Origin: Girardinichthys multiradiatus
Lineage: Eukaryota > Chordata > Actinopteri > Cyprinodontiformes > Goodeidae
NCBI RefSeq assembly: GCF_021462225.1
Contig: NC_061816.1
Location: 23,669,049-23,733,048 of the forward strand
Direction: 5' to 3'
DNA length: 64,000 bases
A program made the position numbers and the translations under genes. How positions within the stretch are numbered: position 1 is the first letter of the stretch; every line of letters starts with the position of its first letter. The notes under the pieces are model-generated. The model did not search any database, was not told where the DNA came from, and was given only the letters and a program-made list of their open reading frames with translations. This document shows, one piece after another, positions 29,101-39,818 of the stretch.

Positions 29101-29181
29101 TGTATCTGATAATAAGAGGAGTGTTTACTTGAAAGCAGCTGATTTCAACAGTTACCATGTCTGCAAACTGGTCTGTCTCAC

Positions 29182-29302
29182 CTGTTGTTTCAGCCATTTC
29201 TTCACTTCTCTCAGTGGGTGCTGAATTAACTTGTACTCCATATAGCATCAGCTTGATTAAAACCACCTTCATCACAAAAACAGCTGCTGCTCTGTTAAGC
29301 AT
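29182..29302 (-). CDS. Possible signal-peptide exon of an unknown gene
   Basis: The minus-strand frame starts MLNRAAAVFVMKVVLIKLML, which looks like a secretory signal, followed by a plausible cleavage region NSAPTERSEE. A consensus donor CAG/GTGAGA ends it at 29182. No further exon could be assigned, so this may be chance. Confidence 0.15.
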
Positions 29303-30094
29303 TGCGTCTGTAAGTCTGTCCCGGCCTGTTGTTAGTTTTAAGGAATTCACTGTGTGCTATTGTTTCAGAATCCGGATTCTTTTCCAAAAACTCCAGCTGC
29401 TTCTCAGTCGATAGTATGCTATCTTCTAATCTTCAAATTGGCATTAAATTCTTCAGGTGTTTTGCTGATGCCGGGTTGGTGCTCTATAGCCCAGCTAAGT
29501 TAAATTTCAAGCTGTCCTTTTAAATTATCACAACTCTTTGAAGATAGGCCAATATTTTGACTTCCTTTAAAGACACATTGACATCACTTCAAGCACTGTA
29601 GCCCAGTGACAGATCCAGAAGGTTGAGTTAACTCCAAGTCCTCCAAACACCTGGACTGTTGGGTTTCCTTTTTAAGACAAATACTCCGAAGTTGCACCTC
29701 TTGAAAAAGGCTTGTTAAAATGTTTTTCTGGTCCTAGTGCACTTGTTTAATTTTGCCTTTATAACCTGAGCTTTTTGCTGAATATGTGACTGACTGCTCA
29801 GAGGAACCACTTAAAGACCTAAAGCTCTCTAGGCCCACCCTTCCTACTGTGTGGATTGGTGACATTTGGACAGTTTGGCAGAGAGCTTAGTGTGATTGGT
29901 TTTAAAGCTATTTCTTGTGAATGTGGAATGTGTGCTTAGGACACAGTTTAATGTGTTAGTGTGCATGTGTGTGTTTGTGCAAATGTGTGTCTGTGGCCCT
30001 CGCTGCATAAGCGGTGATAACGTGGTTCTTAATATGTTTGCTTAGGGGCCATAGAAATAGAAAGGATCTCTGACGCATGAGGGCCTGGAGCCAC
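29303..30094. other. No recognised features
   Basis: Short frames without motifs; TG-rich runs near 29950-29990. Confidence 0.35.
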
Positions 30095-30099
30095 TCGGA

Positions 30100-30138
<39 letters not shown>

Positions 30139-30403
30139 CCCATTATGTCTTTCTATCTTTACAGGGATGTCGCACTGATTTCCATTCATTTTCCATTTAT
30201 TTCTATGGCCTATCCCTAAACTCACCCTTTACAGTACATAGATAACCCTGAACATAGTTCACACCTTAGTCCTAAACCTTACCCTAACCCAAAACAACAC
30301 TTCTTTTTATGAGGACCAGGCATTGGGCCCAATAAGAGACAGTGGGTCCTCAGAATGTCATAAGTGTTGGAAAAATGGGCCTTACACTGCTACAAATGCT
30401 AGA

Positions 30404-30439
<36 letters not shown>

Positions 30440-30440
30440 T
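30095..30440. repeat. Dispersed repeat with flanking CA microsatellites
   Basis: (CA)n tracts at about 30103-30135 and 30402-30440 bracket a segment with CCTTACCCTAACCC-like runs and AATGTCATAAGTG. This arrangement is seen in widely dispersed fish repeats. Confidence 0.5.
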
Positions 30441-31279
30441 CACACAGAGCTCTTTAAGCAACCAAAATTGACATGTTAAAAATTGCAAACACACACATAA
30501 CCAGAGATTATAAAAAGAAGTGTGATATGCACAGCAAAGGTCACAGAGAAGATTGGAACACGTAAGGGGCTTTTTCTTTTAACGTTCACACCACTAATCC
30601 CTCAGACAGGAAGTTGAGAGTGATGGTGGAATGCAATGCCAAATATGCACCCTTGTCCTAAATCCGTCTATTTAATGGACGGATGATGTAAAGGAAGATT
30701 GCAAGATGATGTTTGGAAAAGCAAGAACAATAAAAATGTGTGTGTGTATCAGTTGCTGGGTGAAGAGAAGTCAACTCAAGAGCATCTCATCACTGCTTCT
30801 TCGTCTGTCTGCTTAGCTTTGACGCTAATGCCTGGTGAGTAAATCAAATTGTTGGAATAGGGGCAGTTCCATTGATGAAAGTAGTGATGTTAAATGAACC
30901 TCCATATTCCACAAGTTAAAGCTGTTTTGTACAAGATACTTAACGTCACATTGCACTTCATATGTTTACTTGTGTTTTTACCACATGAAAGTAAAACATG
31001 AACTAATTGCCTTCCACCAAAATGGATTTTAGTGCTCAACAGCACATAATTCTACAATCTAAAATGCAGTTGTTACTATTTTCCTTTACCATGTCTTTCC
31101 CCAACATCATACATCCACTGGACCACAAGGACATTACCATATATTTTAAATCTACTTAGCATTTCATATTAATGTACTAATCAACTAGTAGCTATGACTT
31201 CCTAGCCCTATTTTGTTAGTGTTTTATATATCGACCAATGCAAAGTAATGCATCATTGTGAGGTGAAAGGCAAACAATA

Positions 31280-32879
31280 CAGGTCATTTTCAAAATATTA
31301 GCATATTGTGATAAAGTTCATTATTTTCCATAATGTCATGATGAAAATTTAACATTCATATATTTTAGATTCATTGCACACTAACTGAAATATTTCAGGT
31401 CTTTTATTGTCTTAATACGGATGATTTTGGCATACAGCTCATGAAAACCCAAAATTTCTATCTCACAAAATTAGCATATCTTTAAAAGGGTCTCTAAACG
31501 AGCTATGAACCTAATCATCTGAATCAACGAGTTAACTCTAAACACCTGCAAAAGATTCCTGAGGCCTTTAAAACTCCCAGCCTGGTTCATCACTCAAAAC
31601 CCCAATCATGGGTAAGACTGCCGACCTGACTGCTGTCCAGAAGGCCACTATTGACACCCTCACGCAAGAGGGTAAGACACAGAAATAAATTTCTGAACGA
31701 ATAGGCTGTTCCCAGAGTGCTGTATCAAGGCACCTCAGTGGGAAGTCTGTGGGAAGGAAAAAGTGTGGCAGAAAACGCTGCACAACAAGAAGAGGTGACC
31801 GGACCCTGAGGAAGATTGTGGAGAAGGGCCGATTCCAGACCTTGGGGGACCTGCGGAAGCAGTGGACTGAGTCTGGAGTAGAAACATCCAGAGCCACCGT
31901 GCACAGGCGTGTGCAGGAAATGGGCTACAGGTGCCGCATTCCCCAGGTCAAGCCACTTTTGAACCAGAAACAGCGGCAGAAGCGCCTGACCTGGGCTACA
32001 GAGAAGCAGCACTGGACTGTTGCTCAGTGGTCCAAAGTACTTTTTTCGGATAAAAGCAAATTCTGCATGTCATTCGGAAATCAAGGTGCCAGAGTCTGGA
32101 GGAAGACTGGGGAGAAGGAAATGCCAGAAGTCCAGTGTCAAGTACCCACAGTCAGTGATGGTCTGGGGTGCCGTGTCAGCTGCTGGTGTTGGTCCACTGT
32201 GTTTTATCGAGGGCAGGGTCAATGCAGCTAGCTATCAGGAGATTTTGGAGCACTTCATGCTTCCATCTGCTGAAAAGCTTTATGGAGATGAAGATTTCAT
32301 TTTTCAGCACGACCTGGCACCTGCTCACAGTGCCAAAACCACTGGTAAATGGTTTACTGACCATGGTATCACTGTGCTCAATTGGCCTGCCAACTCTCCT
32401 GACTTGAACCCCATAGACAATCTGTGGAATATTGTGAAGAGAACGTTGAGAGACTCAAGACCCAACACTCTGGATGAGCTAAAGGCCGCTATCGAAGCAT
32501 CCTGGGCCTCCATAAGACCTCAGTAGTGCCACTGGCTGATTGCCTCCATGCCATGCCGCATTGAAGCAGTCATTTCTGCCAGAGGATTCCCGACCAAGTA
32601 TTGAGTGCATAACTGTACATGATTATTTGAAGGTTGATGTTTTTTGTATTAAAAACACTTCTTTTATTGGTTGGATGAAATATGCTAATTTTGTGAGATT
32701 GGAATTTTGGGTTTTCATGAGCTGTATGCCAAAATCATCCGTATTAAGACAATAAAAGACCTGAAATATTTCAGTTAGTGTGCAATGAATCTAAAATATA
32801 TTAATGTTACATTTTCATCATGACATTATGGAAAATAATGAACTTCATCACAATATGCTAATATTTTGAGAAGGACCTG
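31280..32879 (+). mobile_element. 1.6-kb Tc1-like transposon with 200-bp inverted repeats
   Basis: The element is 1600 bp, flanked by TA at 31278-31279 and 32880-32881. Terminal inverted repeats at 31280-31479 and 32680-32879 match over about 200 bp (start CAGGTC, inner border near CACAAAATTAGCATAT). Unusually long repeats with intact ends suggest a fairly recent copy. Confidence 0.95.
31610..32600 (+). pseudogene. Tc1-like transposase, inactivated
   Basis: The reading starts MGKTADLTAVQKATIDTL and has a TAA after GKTQK (31686). It resumes with ISERIGCSQSAVSRHLSGKS (helix-turn-helix) and continues through HRRVQEMGYRCRIPQVKP and VLFSDKSKF (first Asp). A frameshift near 32125-32150 moves it to VMVWGAVSAAGVGPLCFIEG, FQHDLAPAHSAKT (second Asp) and SPDLNPIDNLWN. 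There the usual third acidic Glu of the DDE triad is Asp. A further TAG follows RPQ (32524) before CHWLIASMP. It cannot make an active enzyme. Confidence 0.92.
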
Positions 32880-33130
32880 TATATGGTGTTCAACATTTTT
32901 TACAAATGAAAATCTGAAATGGGTTTACATTTGTATTTTTTTCTCCCTTAGTCAATACTTTGTTGAACCCCTTTTACTGCAAGTCTTTTGGGGTATGTCT
33001 CTACAAGCTTTGGACATCTAGAGACTGAAATTCTTAGCTATTTTTCTTTGTAAAATAGCTAAAGCTCTTAGATTGGACAGATGTTTTCAAAGATGTTGAT
33101 GATGCAAGACCACCATGCTTGGTAAACCTT

Positions 33131-34832
33131 GCCTTAAGCAGAATGAGAAAACCTTACTCTAACTCTGTGGGTTTCCATGTGATCCCACTACCTGCAGAAA
33201 AGGACAAAGAGATTGGTTGCCCTGATGGGCGGGTGGGAGGCCTGGGCTGGTCGGTGTCGATGTAATTATCTCACTTTTGGGACATAGATTGTCACCTTAT
33301 TGGTGGGTAAGGATACGAAGCAGATATTGTTAGACTCACCTGAACACGCAGTTTGGGCTCTGAAACAAAGCTCCTGAAGAGAGGCAGGACTCTCTCCTAC
33401 ATCTTTGTAGTTGCCCAGTTAAATATACATTGGGTCGGTGTGGAGATACAATACCTCTGGTTGGTGCCTCATTAATGAAGTTTCTATAGATGAGTCAAAA
33501 AGTTGGCACTTTACAACTTCGAGCTGGAAGAGGGCAGGTTCCAACTGTTGTGTTTGCACTTATGCACTGAATGGCAGTTCTGGGGCCTCATGTACGAAAG
33601 AGGGTGCAGTTTTCATACTAGGGAGAAATTCTGAAACTTGCAGTGCAGTGTTGTAATACATATTATAATTATAATAATACATATTTAATTAAATAATAAT
33701 TTTGTCTGTTAAGTGTTGTCCTGTGAATACCAGCCCAATATAGCTATGGTGTAAGAACTATAGGAAAAAGGATGAAACAAGCTCTGCAAAACCCTGCACA
33801 CACATTGAATAAATTCACACAATTTCTTAAAAATCAGAATTTATTAACAAAATTCATTGAACTCAAAGTCAAACATATGACAATTAAACTCTACTAGAAC
33901 AACTCAACTGAAACTACCAAGAAAAATGAAAGAAAAAGAAAAACCAATGAACTATATACAAATGAGGAACAAGAGAATCAATACATTTCAATTAGTCGGT
34001 CATGGCTTAAAACCATGATCAACAAATTGATGCAACATTACCATTCAATACCATTTATGTTTGAGAACCAATGGCTATTTTGAGGAACTGGGAAATTATG
34101 TTATTTTAGTCCTAGAACTAACTCGGGCAATAATTGGTATACCCTAATATTTTAAAGAACAATTTGCTGAATAAAAACCAACCTTCTGGATACTAAATTC
34201 TCAATAGTGTTTAATTAGCTGTCTTTATTTAGTACAATAATATTTAAGGAAATATTATTTTGAATTGGAACCAACAACCTTTCTGGATAAATAATTATTA
34301 ACTAGCCATCACGCGACGACAAGGAACATCTGAACCACCTAGCCTTACCTGTTAGCTGTTTTAACTAACAAAGGAAAGCCTATAGCTTAACAACCTATAA
34401 CATTTACCTTTAAAATGCCATTAATAAAATGCATGAGCAATGATGGGACATTATGGCTGATCTGTGTTTAAAAATCAACCTTTGAATAAAGTTGTCTTAA
34501 CTTTAAAACACAACACAGAGCAAATAATTAGCCTCAGGCTGAAATCTCTGTTCACCTTAGCTAAGTAGATTGCCTGCTAGCATTTGAGTAGCTGGTATTT
34601 CTCAACAGACAAAACCAAATGTCATGAAAAAAACATTATTTAGATTATTTCTTCCTAAACTAATTTTCTCTGCCCAGACACCACCTCTTACGTGAACCAT
34701 GCTGAAAGACCTTCACATAGCCCTAACATGTCCGTTACGCCCCATGGAGAGGTGAGGGTGACATGCCAGCACAGTTGCTGAGGCCAATACCATCCCCCTG
34801 TGTTCTCTTAGTCAACATTCTCATAGACATAT
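33131..34832. other. AT-rich region; possible R2-like 5' flank at its right edge
   Basis: Nothing coding was recognised. The last 100 bases (about 34730-34832) are GC-richer than the rest and lie immediately beyond the 28S break at the R2 target site, see the 28S pseudogene. Confidence 0.3.
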
Positions 34833-35434
34833 CCTTTTGAGAGACTCATAGATACTCCTGCCATTTACTCGTGCTTCATTAAATTTCTTCACTTTGACAT
34901 TCAGAGCACTGAGCAGAAATCACATCGCGTCAACACCCACCGTGGGCCCCTCAAGATGCTTTGTTTCAATTAAACAGCTGGATTACCATGGTCTGTACCA
35001 GTTCTAAGTCAGCTTCTAAGAACCAGCTGAGGCTACCTGCCCAGGGCTCGTGCAAGCAGGTCCCAAGTGGGCAACACAGCTGCGGATATCTACGAGAAGG
35101 GCTCCCCTGTCCACCTTCCGCATTAGGCGCCTTGAGGTACTTGTCGACTATCGGCCTAGTGCTGGTATTTAGCCTTAGATGGATTTTACCACCCACTTTG
35201 GGCTGCATTCCCCCATTAACACGACTCCGAGAAAACCACACCCCAGCGCGACGGGAGCCATTACCGGCCTCAGACCATCCGTGGGCTGAACCTCGATCAG
35301 GAAGACTCAGGCCCCCTAGAGACACCGGGCAAGTGGTATTCTGTACGCCACATCTTCCACGCCCACCAGTCAGATGGGGATTAGGCGATGGGCTCTTCCT
35401 GCTTTGCTTGCCGTGACTGAGGGCATCCTTGTTG

Positions 35435-35470
<36 letters not shown>

Positions 35471-35497
35471 GGCGGGTTGTCTCGTCCGAGGTCGGAG
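34833..35497 (-). pseudogene. Rearranged 28S rRNA pseudogene (two joined blocks)
   Basis: On the minus strand the sequence starts at the 28S 5' end (35497; GAATTTAAGCATATTACTAA, GCGGAGGAAAAGAAACCAAC). It runs through the first domain to ATAGTCGACAAGTACC (about 35139), then jumps to a region more than 2 kb further into 28S: GGAGCCCTTCTCGTAGAT, AGCTGACTTAGAACTGGTAC, TTAATTGAAACAAAGCATC, GTGTTGACGCGATGTGATTT, AGTGCTCTGAATGTCAAAG. It ends at CTATGAGTCTCTCAAAAGG. Many substitutions relative to functional 28S show that it is a dead copy. The end point coincides with the R2 retrotransposon target site (TTAAGG/TAGCC). Confidence 0.93.
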
Positions 35498-36410
35498 TTG
35501 AATAACTGCTCTCTGCTGATGGCTAGATATCCCAAAGCGACGAGGGCCTCAGGAGCTATAATAGGCCAATAAAAACACTACGGTTAGACATCGAAAAAGT
35601 CAAAAGCTCAAAGGAGCTAAACTCCATGATGGTAACAGATGTAAATTTAAAATCATTTTTAAATTGTAACCCCTCCACCATGACCGGAAGACAGAGGGGA
35701 TTATCCAGGACGACAAGCCTCAGTGAAAGGATCATCAATGTCAGATTAAGTTTCAACTAAGAAGATCTAAACTATGAGGAAATAAAGTCGTTATCAACGA
35801 AATACCTTTTTATTTTTAGCAATAGACTTTAGATTCCTTAAGCAGGCATTTAACAAAGAGTTACCAGAAACTTATTAACAGGGTTATTAAGCCTGTATTA
35901 ACAGGGTTTAAGTTAGAAAGAGTCCTCCTAAAAGCTTTGGAGCATTCACTAATGAATAAAATGTTTTTTGATGTATATTGTGTAAGGAATAAGGCAAAAA
36001 GCTGAATTTGACTTAAATAAGAGTTTACAAAGTGGGAACTGAAAAAGACATGTAAAGGTAACAAGAATCAAACACAAAAGAATGAACTAATAAGGAGGAC
36101 ATCTAACAAAAAAGAGGACAGCTAATGAACTGAAAAGATCAGACCTGAGGAATATAATAAACAGCAAGAAAATGGTCAAAAATCAATAAACACAAAAGAA
36201 AAAACCCCAAACACCACTAAATCTATACACGCTCCATAGTTATAATGCGGTCTAAATCCCACATGATGCCAACACTGCTTGTTACGCTGCTAAGCGCACA
36301 AGTATTCATACCAGTGGAAGATTTAGGTTTAAAGTAATCTTTGAATGTGACCAACATGTCTGTTTGGACTGAAAGTAATGTTAATGTTTCGGAGCACCGC
36401 AGCCAGTCCT
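35498..36410. other. AT-rich sequence, no recognised features
   Basis: Short frames only. Confidence 0.35.
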
Positions 36411-36411
36411 G

Positions 36412-36500
36412 ACTCAATTCAATTCAGTTTATTTATATAGCACCAATTCACAATACTTCGTTTATAAAGTCAATTCAATCAAACTTGATATAGAAGCTGT
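36412..36500. repeat. Dispersed repeat (TTTATTTATATAGCACCAATTC type)
   Basis: AATTCAATTCAGTTTATTTA followed by TATAGCACCAATTCACAATA and an AGTCAATTCAATCAAA run is a common interspersed motif of fish genomes, probably a transposon end. Confidence 0.45.
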
Positions 36501-36639
36501 AGTGAAAGCAAAAGATTAGGGCGATGGTAAAGAGGCCATCCTACCTCAAAGATAAATAATTAGAACACCATAGGAAAAATGGGAAAACCTGGTCAGTAGT
36601 TATAAGATGGCATTAAGTAAAGTGATGCCAATAAAATTT

Positions 36640-38800
36640 TCTACTAACTATTGCTTGGCTTGCTTGTTGCCCCCCTGCAGCTCAGCCATCTCAAGTTAGG
36701 GTTTACTCCGGTGGATGAGAGGGTCACATCTCTGTGCCTTTGGGTTGGGGAGAGGTCTCTGTTGTTTCGTCCAGTGGGGAAAGCAGTGGTGCAGAGTTTA
36801 GGGCCTTCTTGGCATTCCTGTCGGGGTGCTGGATAATGCCCCTTTCGGGGACTCCGTCATTTTGCTGGGGGACTTCAACGCCCACGTGGGAAATAACAGT
36901 GACACCCAGTGACAATGAGGGGTGTGATTGGGAGGAGGTGCGTCCTCGATCTGAACCAGAGTGATGTTTCATTATTGAACATCTGTGCCAGTCACGGGCT
37001 GCACGGTGGCGCAGTTGGTAGCACTGTTGCCTTGCAGCAAGAAGGTCCTGGGTTTGACTCCTGGGCAGGGGTCTTTCTGCATGGAGTTTTCATGTTCTCC
37101 CTGTACATACATGGGTTCTCACTGGGTACTCTGGCTTCCTCCCACAGTCCAAAGACATGCTTGTTAGTTCAACTGGTCTCTCTAAATTGCCCTTAGGTGT
37201 GTAAATGAGTGTGTGCTAGGTTGTTTGTCTGTTGCCCTGCGATGGACTGGCGACCTGTCCAGGGTGTACTCCGCTTCTCGCCCAAAGACATCTGGAGATA
37301 GGCACCAGCTTCTCCGCAACCCACTATGGAAGAAGTGATATGGAAAATGAGTGACCATGTTCAAGCATAAGGGTATTCATCAGTGCACTTGGCACCAGGT
37401 CACCCTAGGCAGGAGCTTGGTGACTGACCTGGTAGTCGTGTCTTCGGACCTTCGGCCACATGTCTTGGACACTCAGGCAAAGAGACTGAGCTGTCCACCG
37501 ATTACCACCTGGTGGGAAGCTAGATCTTCCGGAAGAGGAGGAAGCCAGACAGACATGGTAGGCCCAAGCGTATAGTAAGGGTCTGCTAGGAAAGGATGGC
37601 AGAGCCCTCAGCCAGGGATGTATTCAGCTCCCACCTCTGGGACAGTTTTGACCAGATTCTGGGGGAGGTTGGAGACATAGAGTCCGAGTGGACTATGTTC
37701 TCCTCTTCTATTTTCGATGCTGCCGCCCGTAGCTGCGGCCATAAGGTCTGGGGTGCCTGTCGTGGCGGCAATCCCCGCACCAGCTGAAGGACTGAAGAAG
37801 GAGTCCTATTGTGTGTGGTTGGCTTGTGGGACTTCTTAGGCAGCTGAAGGTACTGTGAGGCCAAGTGTGCCGCGGCCCAGGCTGTGGCAGAGGCAAAAAC
37901 TCGGACCTGGGAGGAGTTCGGTGAGGCCATGGAGAATGACTACCAGTCGGCCTTGAAACGATTCTGGCAAACCATCCAGTGTCTCGGGAGAGGGAAGCAG
38001 TGCTTCGCCAACATTGTTTACAGGAGTGGGGAGCTGCTGAGCTCAACAGGAGACATTTTCGGGTGGTGGAAGAAGTACTTCGAGGATCTGGATTTGCAAA
38101 GCGGGGTGGTGGTCCCCCCCTTTACAAGAAGGGTGACCGGAGGTTGTGTTTCAACTACATGGGGATAACACTCTTGAGCCTCCCTGGTAAGGCATATGCC
38201 AGGGTATTGGAGAGGAGAGTCCAGCAGATAGTTGAACCTCGGCTTCAGGAGGAGCGGTGTGGTTTTTTTCCTGGCTGTGGAATACTGGACCAGCTCTACA
38301 CCCTCTGCATGGTATTGGAGGGTTCATGGGAATTTGCCCAACTGGTCCACATGGGCCAGAGGGGGTCTGGTTTGGGGACCAGTGGATTTTGTCTCTTCTT
38401 TTTCCAGATGACATGGACCTCCTGGCCCCCTCTAGCCAAGACCTGCAGCATGTACTGGGGCGGTTCGCCCCAGTACAAGGGTGAAGCGGCTGGGATGAGG
38501 ATCAGCCCCTCCAAGTCCAAGGTCATGGGCTGGAAAAGGATGGCGTGCCCTCTTCAGGTTAGAGGGGAGCTCCTGCCTCAATTGGAAGAGTTCAAGTATC
38601 TCGGGGTCTTGTTCACGAGTTGAGGGGAGAACAGATCGACAAACCGATTGGTGCGGCTGCCGCAGTAATGAGGACGCTGTCCTGGTCCATAGTGGTGAAG
38701 AGAGAGCTGAACTGAAAAGCAAAGCTTTCGATTTACTGGTCGGTCTCCCTTTCTACCCTCACCTATGGCAAACTGCTGTCATACACCTACTTCATGTGGG
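36640..38800 (+). pseudogene. RTE-like LINE relic, interrupted by a SINE
   Basis: Plus-strand fragments in the order of a complete element: endonuclease part (LSHLKLGFTPVDERVTSLCL at 36679; LLGDFNAHVGN near 36860), then after the SINE TMFKHKGIHQCTWHQ, then LVTDLVVVSSDLRPHVLDTQ. Further on come ESEWTMFSSSIFDAAARSCG (37683), AEAKTRTWEEFGEAMENDYQ (37884), GITLLSLPGKAYARVLERRV (38162) and a degraded RT with FPDDMDLLAPSSQDLQ in place of FADD. It belongs to the same family as 25561-26902 but is older and covers the 5' half that copy lacks. Many stops, frameshifts and internal deletions. Confidence 0.88.
36993..37346 (+). mobile_element. tRNA-type SINE inserted in the RTE-like relic
   Basis: The head GGGCTGCACGGTGGCGCAGT has a polymerase III A-box (TGGCGCAGTTGG), and GGTTTGACTCC forms a B-box. 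The body contains TCTGCATGGAGTTTTCATGT, TTCCTCCCACAGTCCAAAGA and GATGGACTGGCGACCTGTCC, and the tail is A-rich (GATATGGAAAATGAG). It interrupts the endonuclease reading exactly between the CASHGL codons and TMFKHKG, so it inserted after the LINE. Confidence 0.88.
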
Positions 38801-39818
38801 TGGCGACGAGGTATGTATTCAGGGCTTTGCGAAGAAAATATGCTATTAAATAGATTATCTTTTCAGACTCAGACTTTTTTGGATATTTAACATGTGTACT
38901 AGATCAAGGAGTCTGCAAACTGCAACATTACAAGTCATCTACTGGTTGGAATGACCATTTTTCTAAGGATAGGATAGACAAACACAAAGCTACAGAGCGA
39001 ATGAAAGCCCTTTGGACAAAGAAAGTGGATTATATAATGGCATTGCATTATGTACAGTACAAACAATCTAAACATTATGTTGTGAGTACATTGGACATTA
39101 TTGAGGAAAACGGCTACCATTAGGGGTGGAGATTGTCTTAGAAGACATCTGAGGTAATATTCCATCATTTGTTTATATGTTCCCACCACCCTATCCCGCT
39201 CTTCTGTTCCCCGCGTTTTCCTTTGCCTTTCTCATTTCTTTTACTATACATTTTAAATTTAATTAAATTCTGTTTAATAATTTAATATTTTGAATAAGTG
39301 TTTTGACATTGAAATGTTATTTGCCTTTTGAGGACTATTGACTTTATTGACTGATGGAGGGTAGTCTGTTTAATCAACCTGATGAGTTTACACAGGAGTG
39401 CGTACCACAAAAGACTATAACTATGACCTGCTGAAGACCAATCTTGGTCACTACCCTTTTGCTGAAATATCTAATTCTGGAATTTCTATGTTAGATAAAG
39501 GCATTTATAATGTATTTTAATTTTCCATAGTGTGTCATGGAGCAGTTTTTTTGACCGCTTGCTTTTTCCCTTTTTCCATTCAGACATTTTATTAAAAGTA
39601 TGAAGCCTGATGCATAAATTTCTACATGAAACATCAAAAGACACAATATTATTTTGGAAGTTGCCGCAGAATATAGGTGTGGTGTGTTTGTTTGCACCAG
39701 ACAGGATGCTACATGAGATATAACTATGATAATACATAACATTGTTAAAACATTGCAATAAAGTTGTAAATACCAGTATTATTGGTATTGTTGTTGTTAT
39801 TTGTTATTGTTATTGTAC
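38801..39818. other. No gene recognised
   Basis: AT-rich. A TTATTG-rich simple tract (39775-39818) abuts the following LINE fragment. Confidence 0.35.

Larger units (their letters stand above)
31190..33130 (-). mobile_element. Older Tc1-like remnant interrupted by a younger Tc1-like element
   Basis: The left flank (31215-31277: TTTTATATATCGACCAATGC, then GTGAGGTGAAAGGCAAACAA) and right flank (32882-32925: TGGTGTTCAACATTTTTTAC, then AAATCTGAAATGG) join into one stretch of the family consensus seen at 1195-2600. From 32950 to 33120 the remnant continues into the transposase C-terminal region (AGTCAATACTTTGTTGAACC, GGGGTATGTCTCTACAAGCT). It is heavily deleted. Confidence 0.75.

Noticed and set aside
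16880..30440. Long CA tracts as possible CRISPR or regulatory arrays
   Set aside because: They are plain dinucleotide microsatellites without spacers.
31610..32526. Host gene related to transposase
   Set aside because: Perfect placement between 200-bp inverted repeats and TA, plus stops and a frameshift, shows a dead transposon rather than a domesticated gene.
34733..34832. HDV-like ribozyme as an annotated feature
   Set aside because: I could propose a small hairpin and a CGTAA stretch but not the complete nested double pseudoknot, so it stays a question under the 28S finding.
34961..35535. 151- and 189-codon open frames
   Set aside because: They lie across the 28S rRNA pseudogene. The open frames are accidental.
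36993..37060. tRNA gene
   Set aside because: A-box and B-box matches belong to a SINE head. No cloverleaf with a proper acceptor stem and anticodon arm is present.
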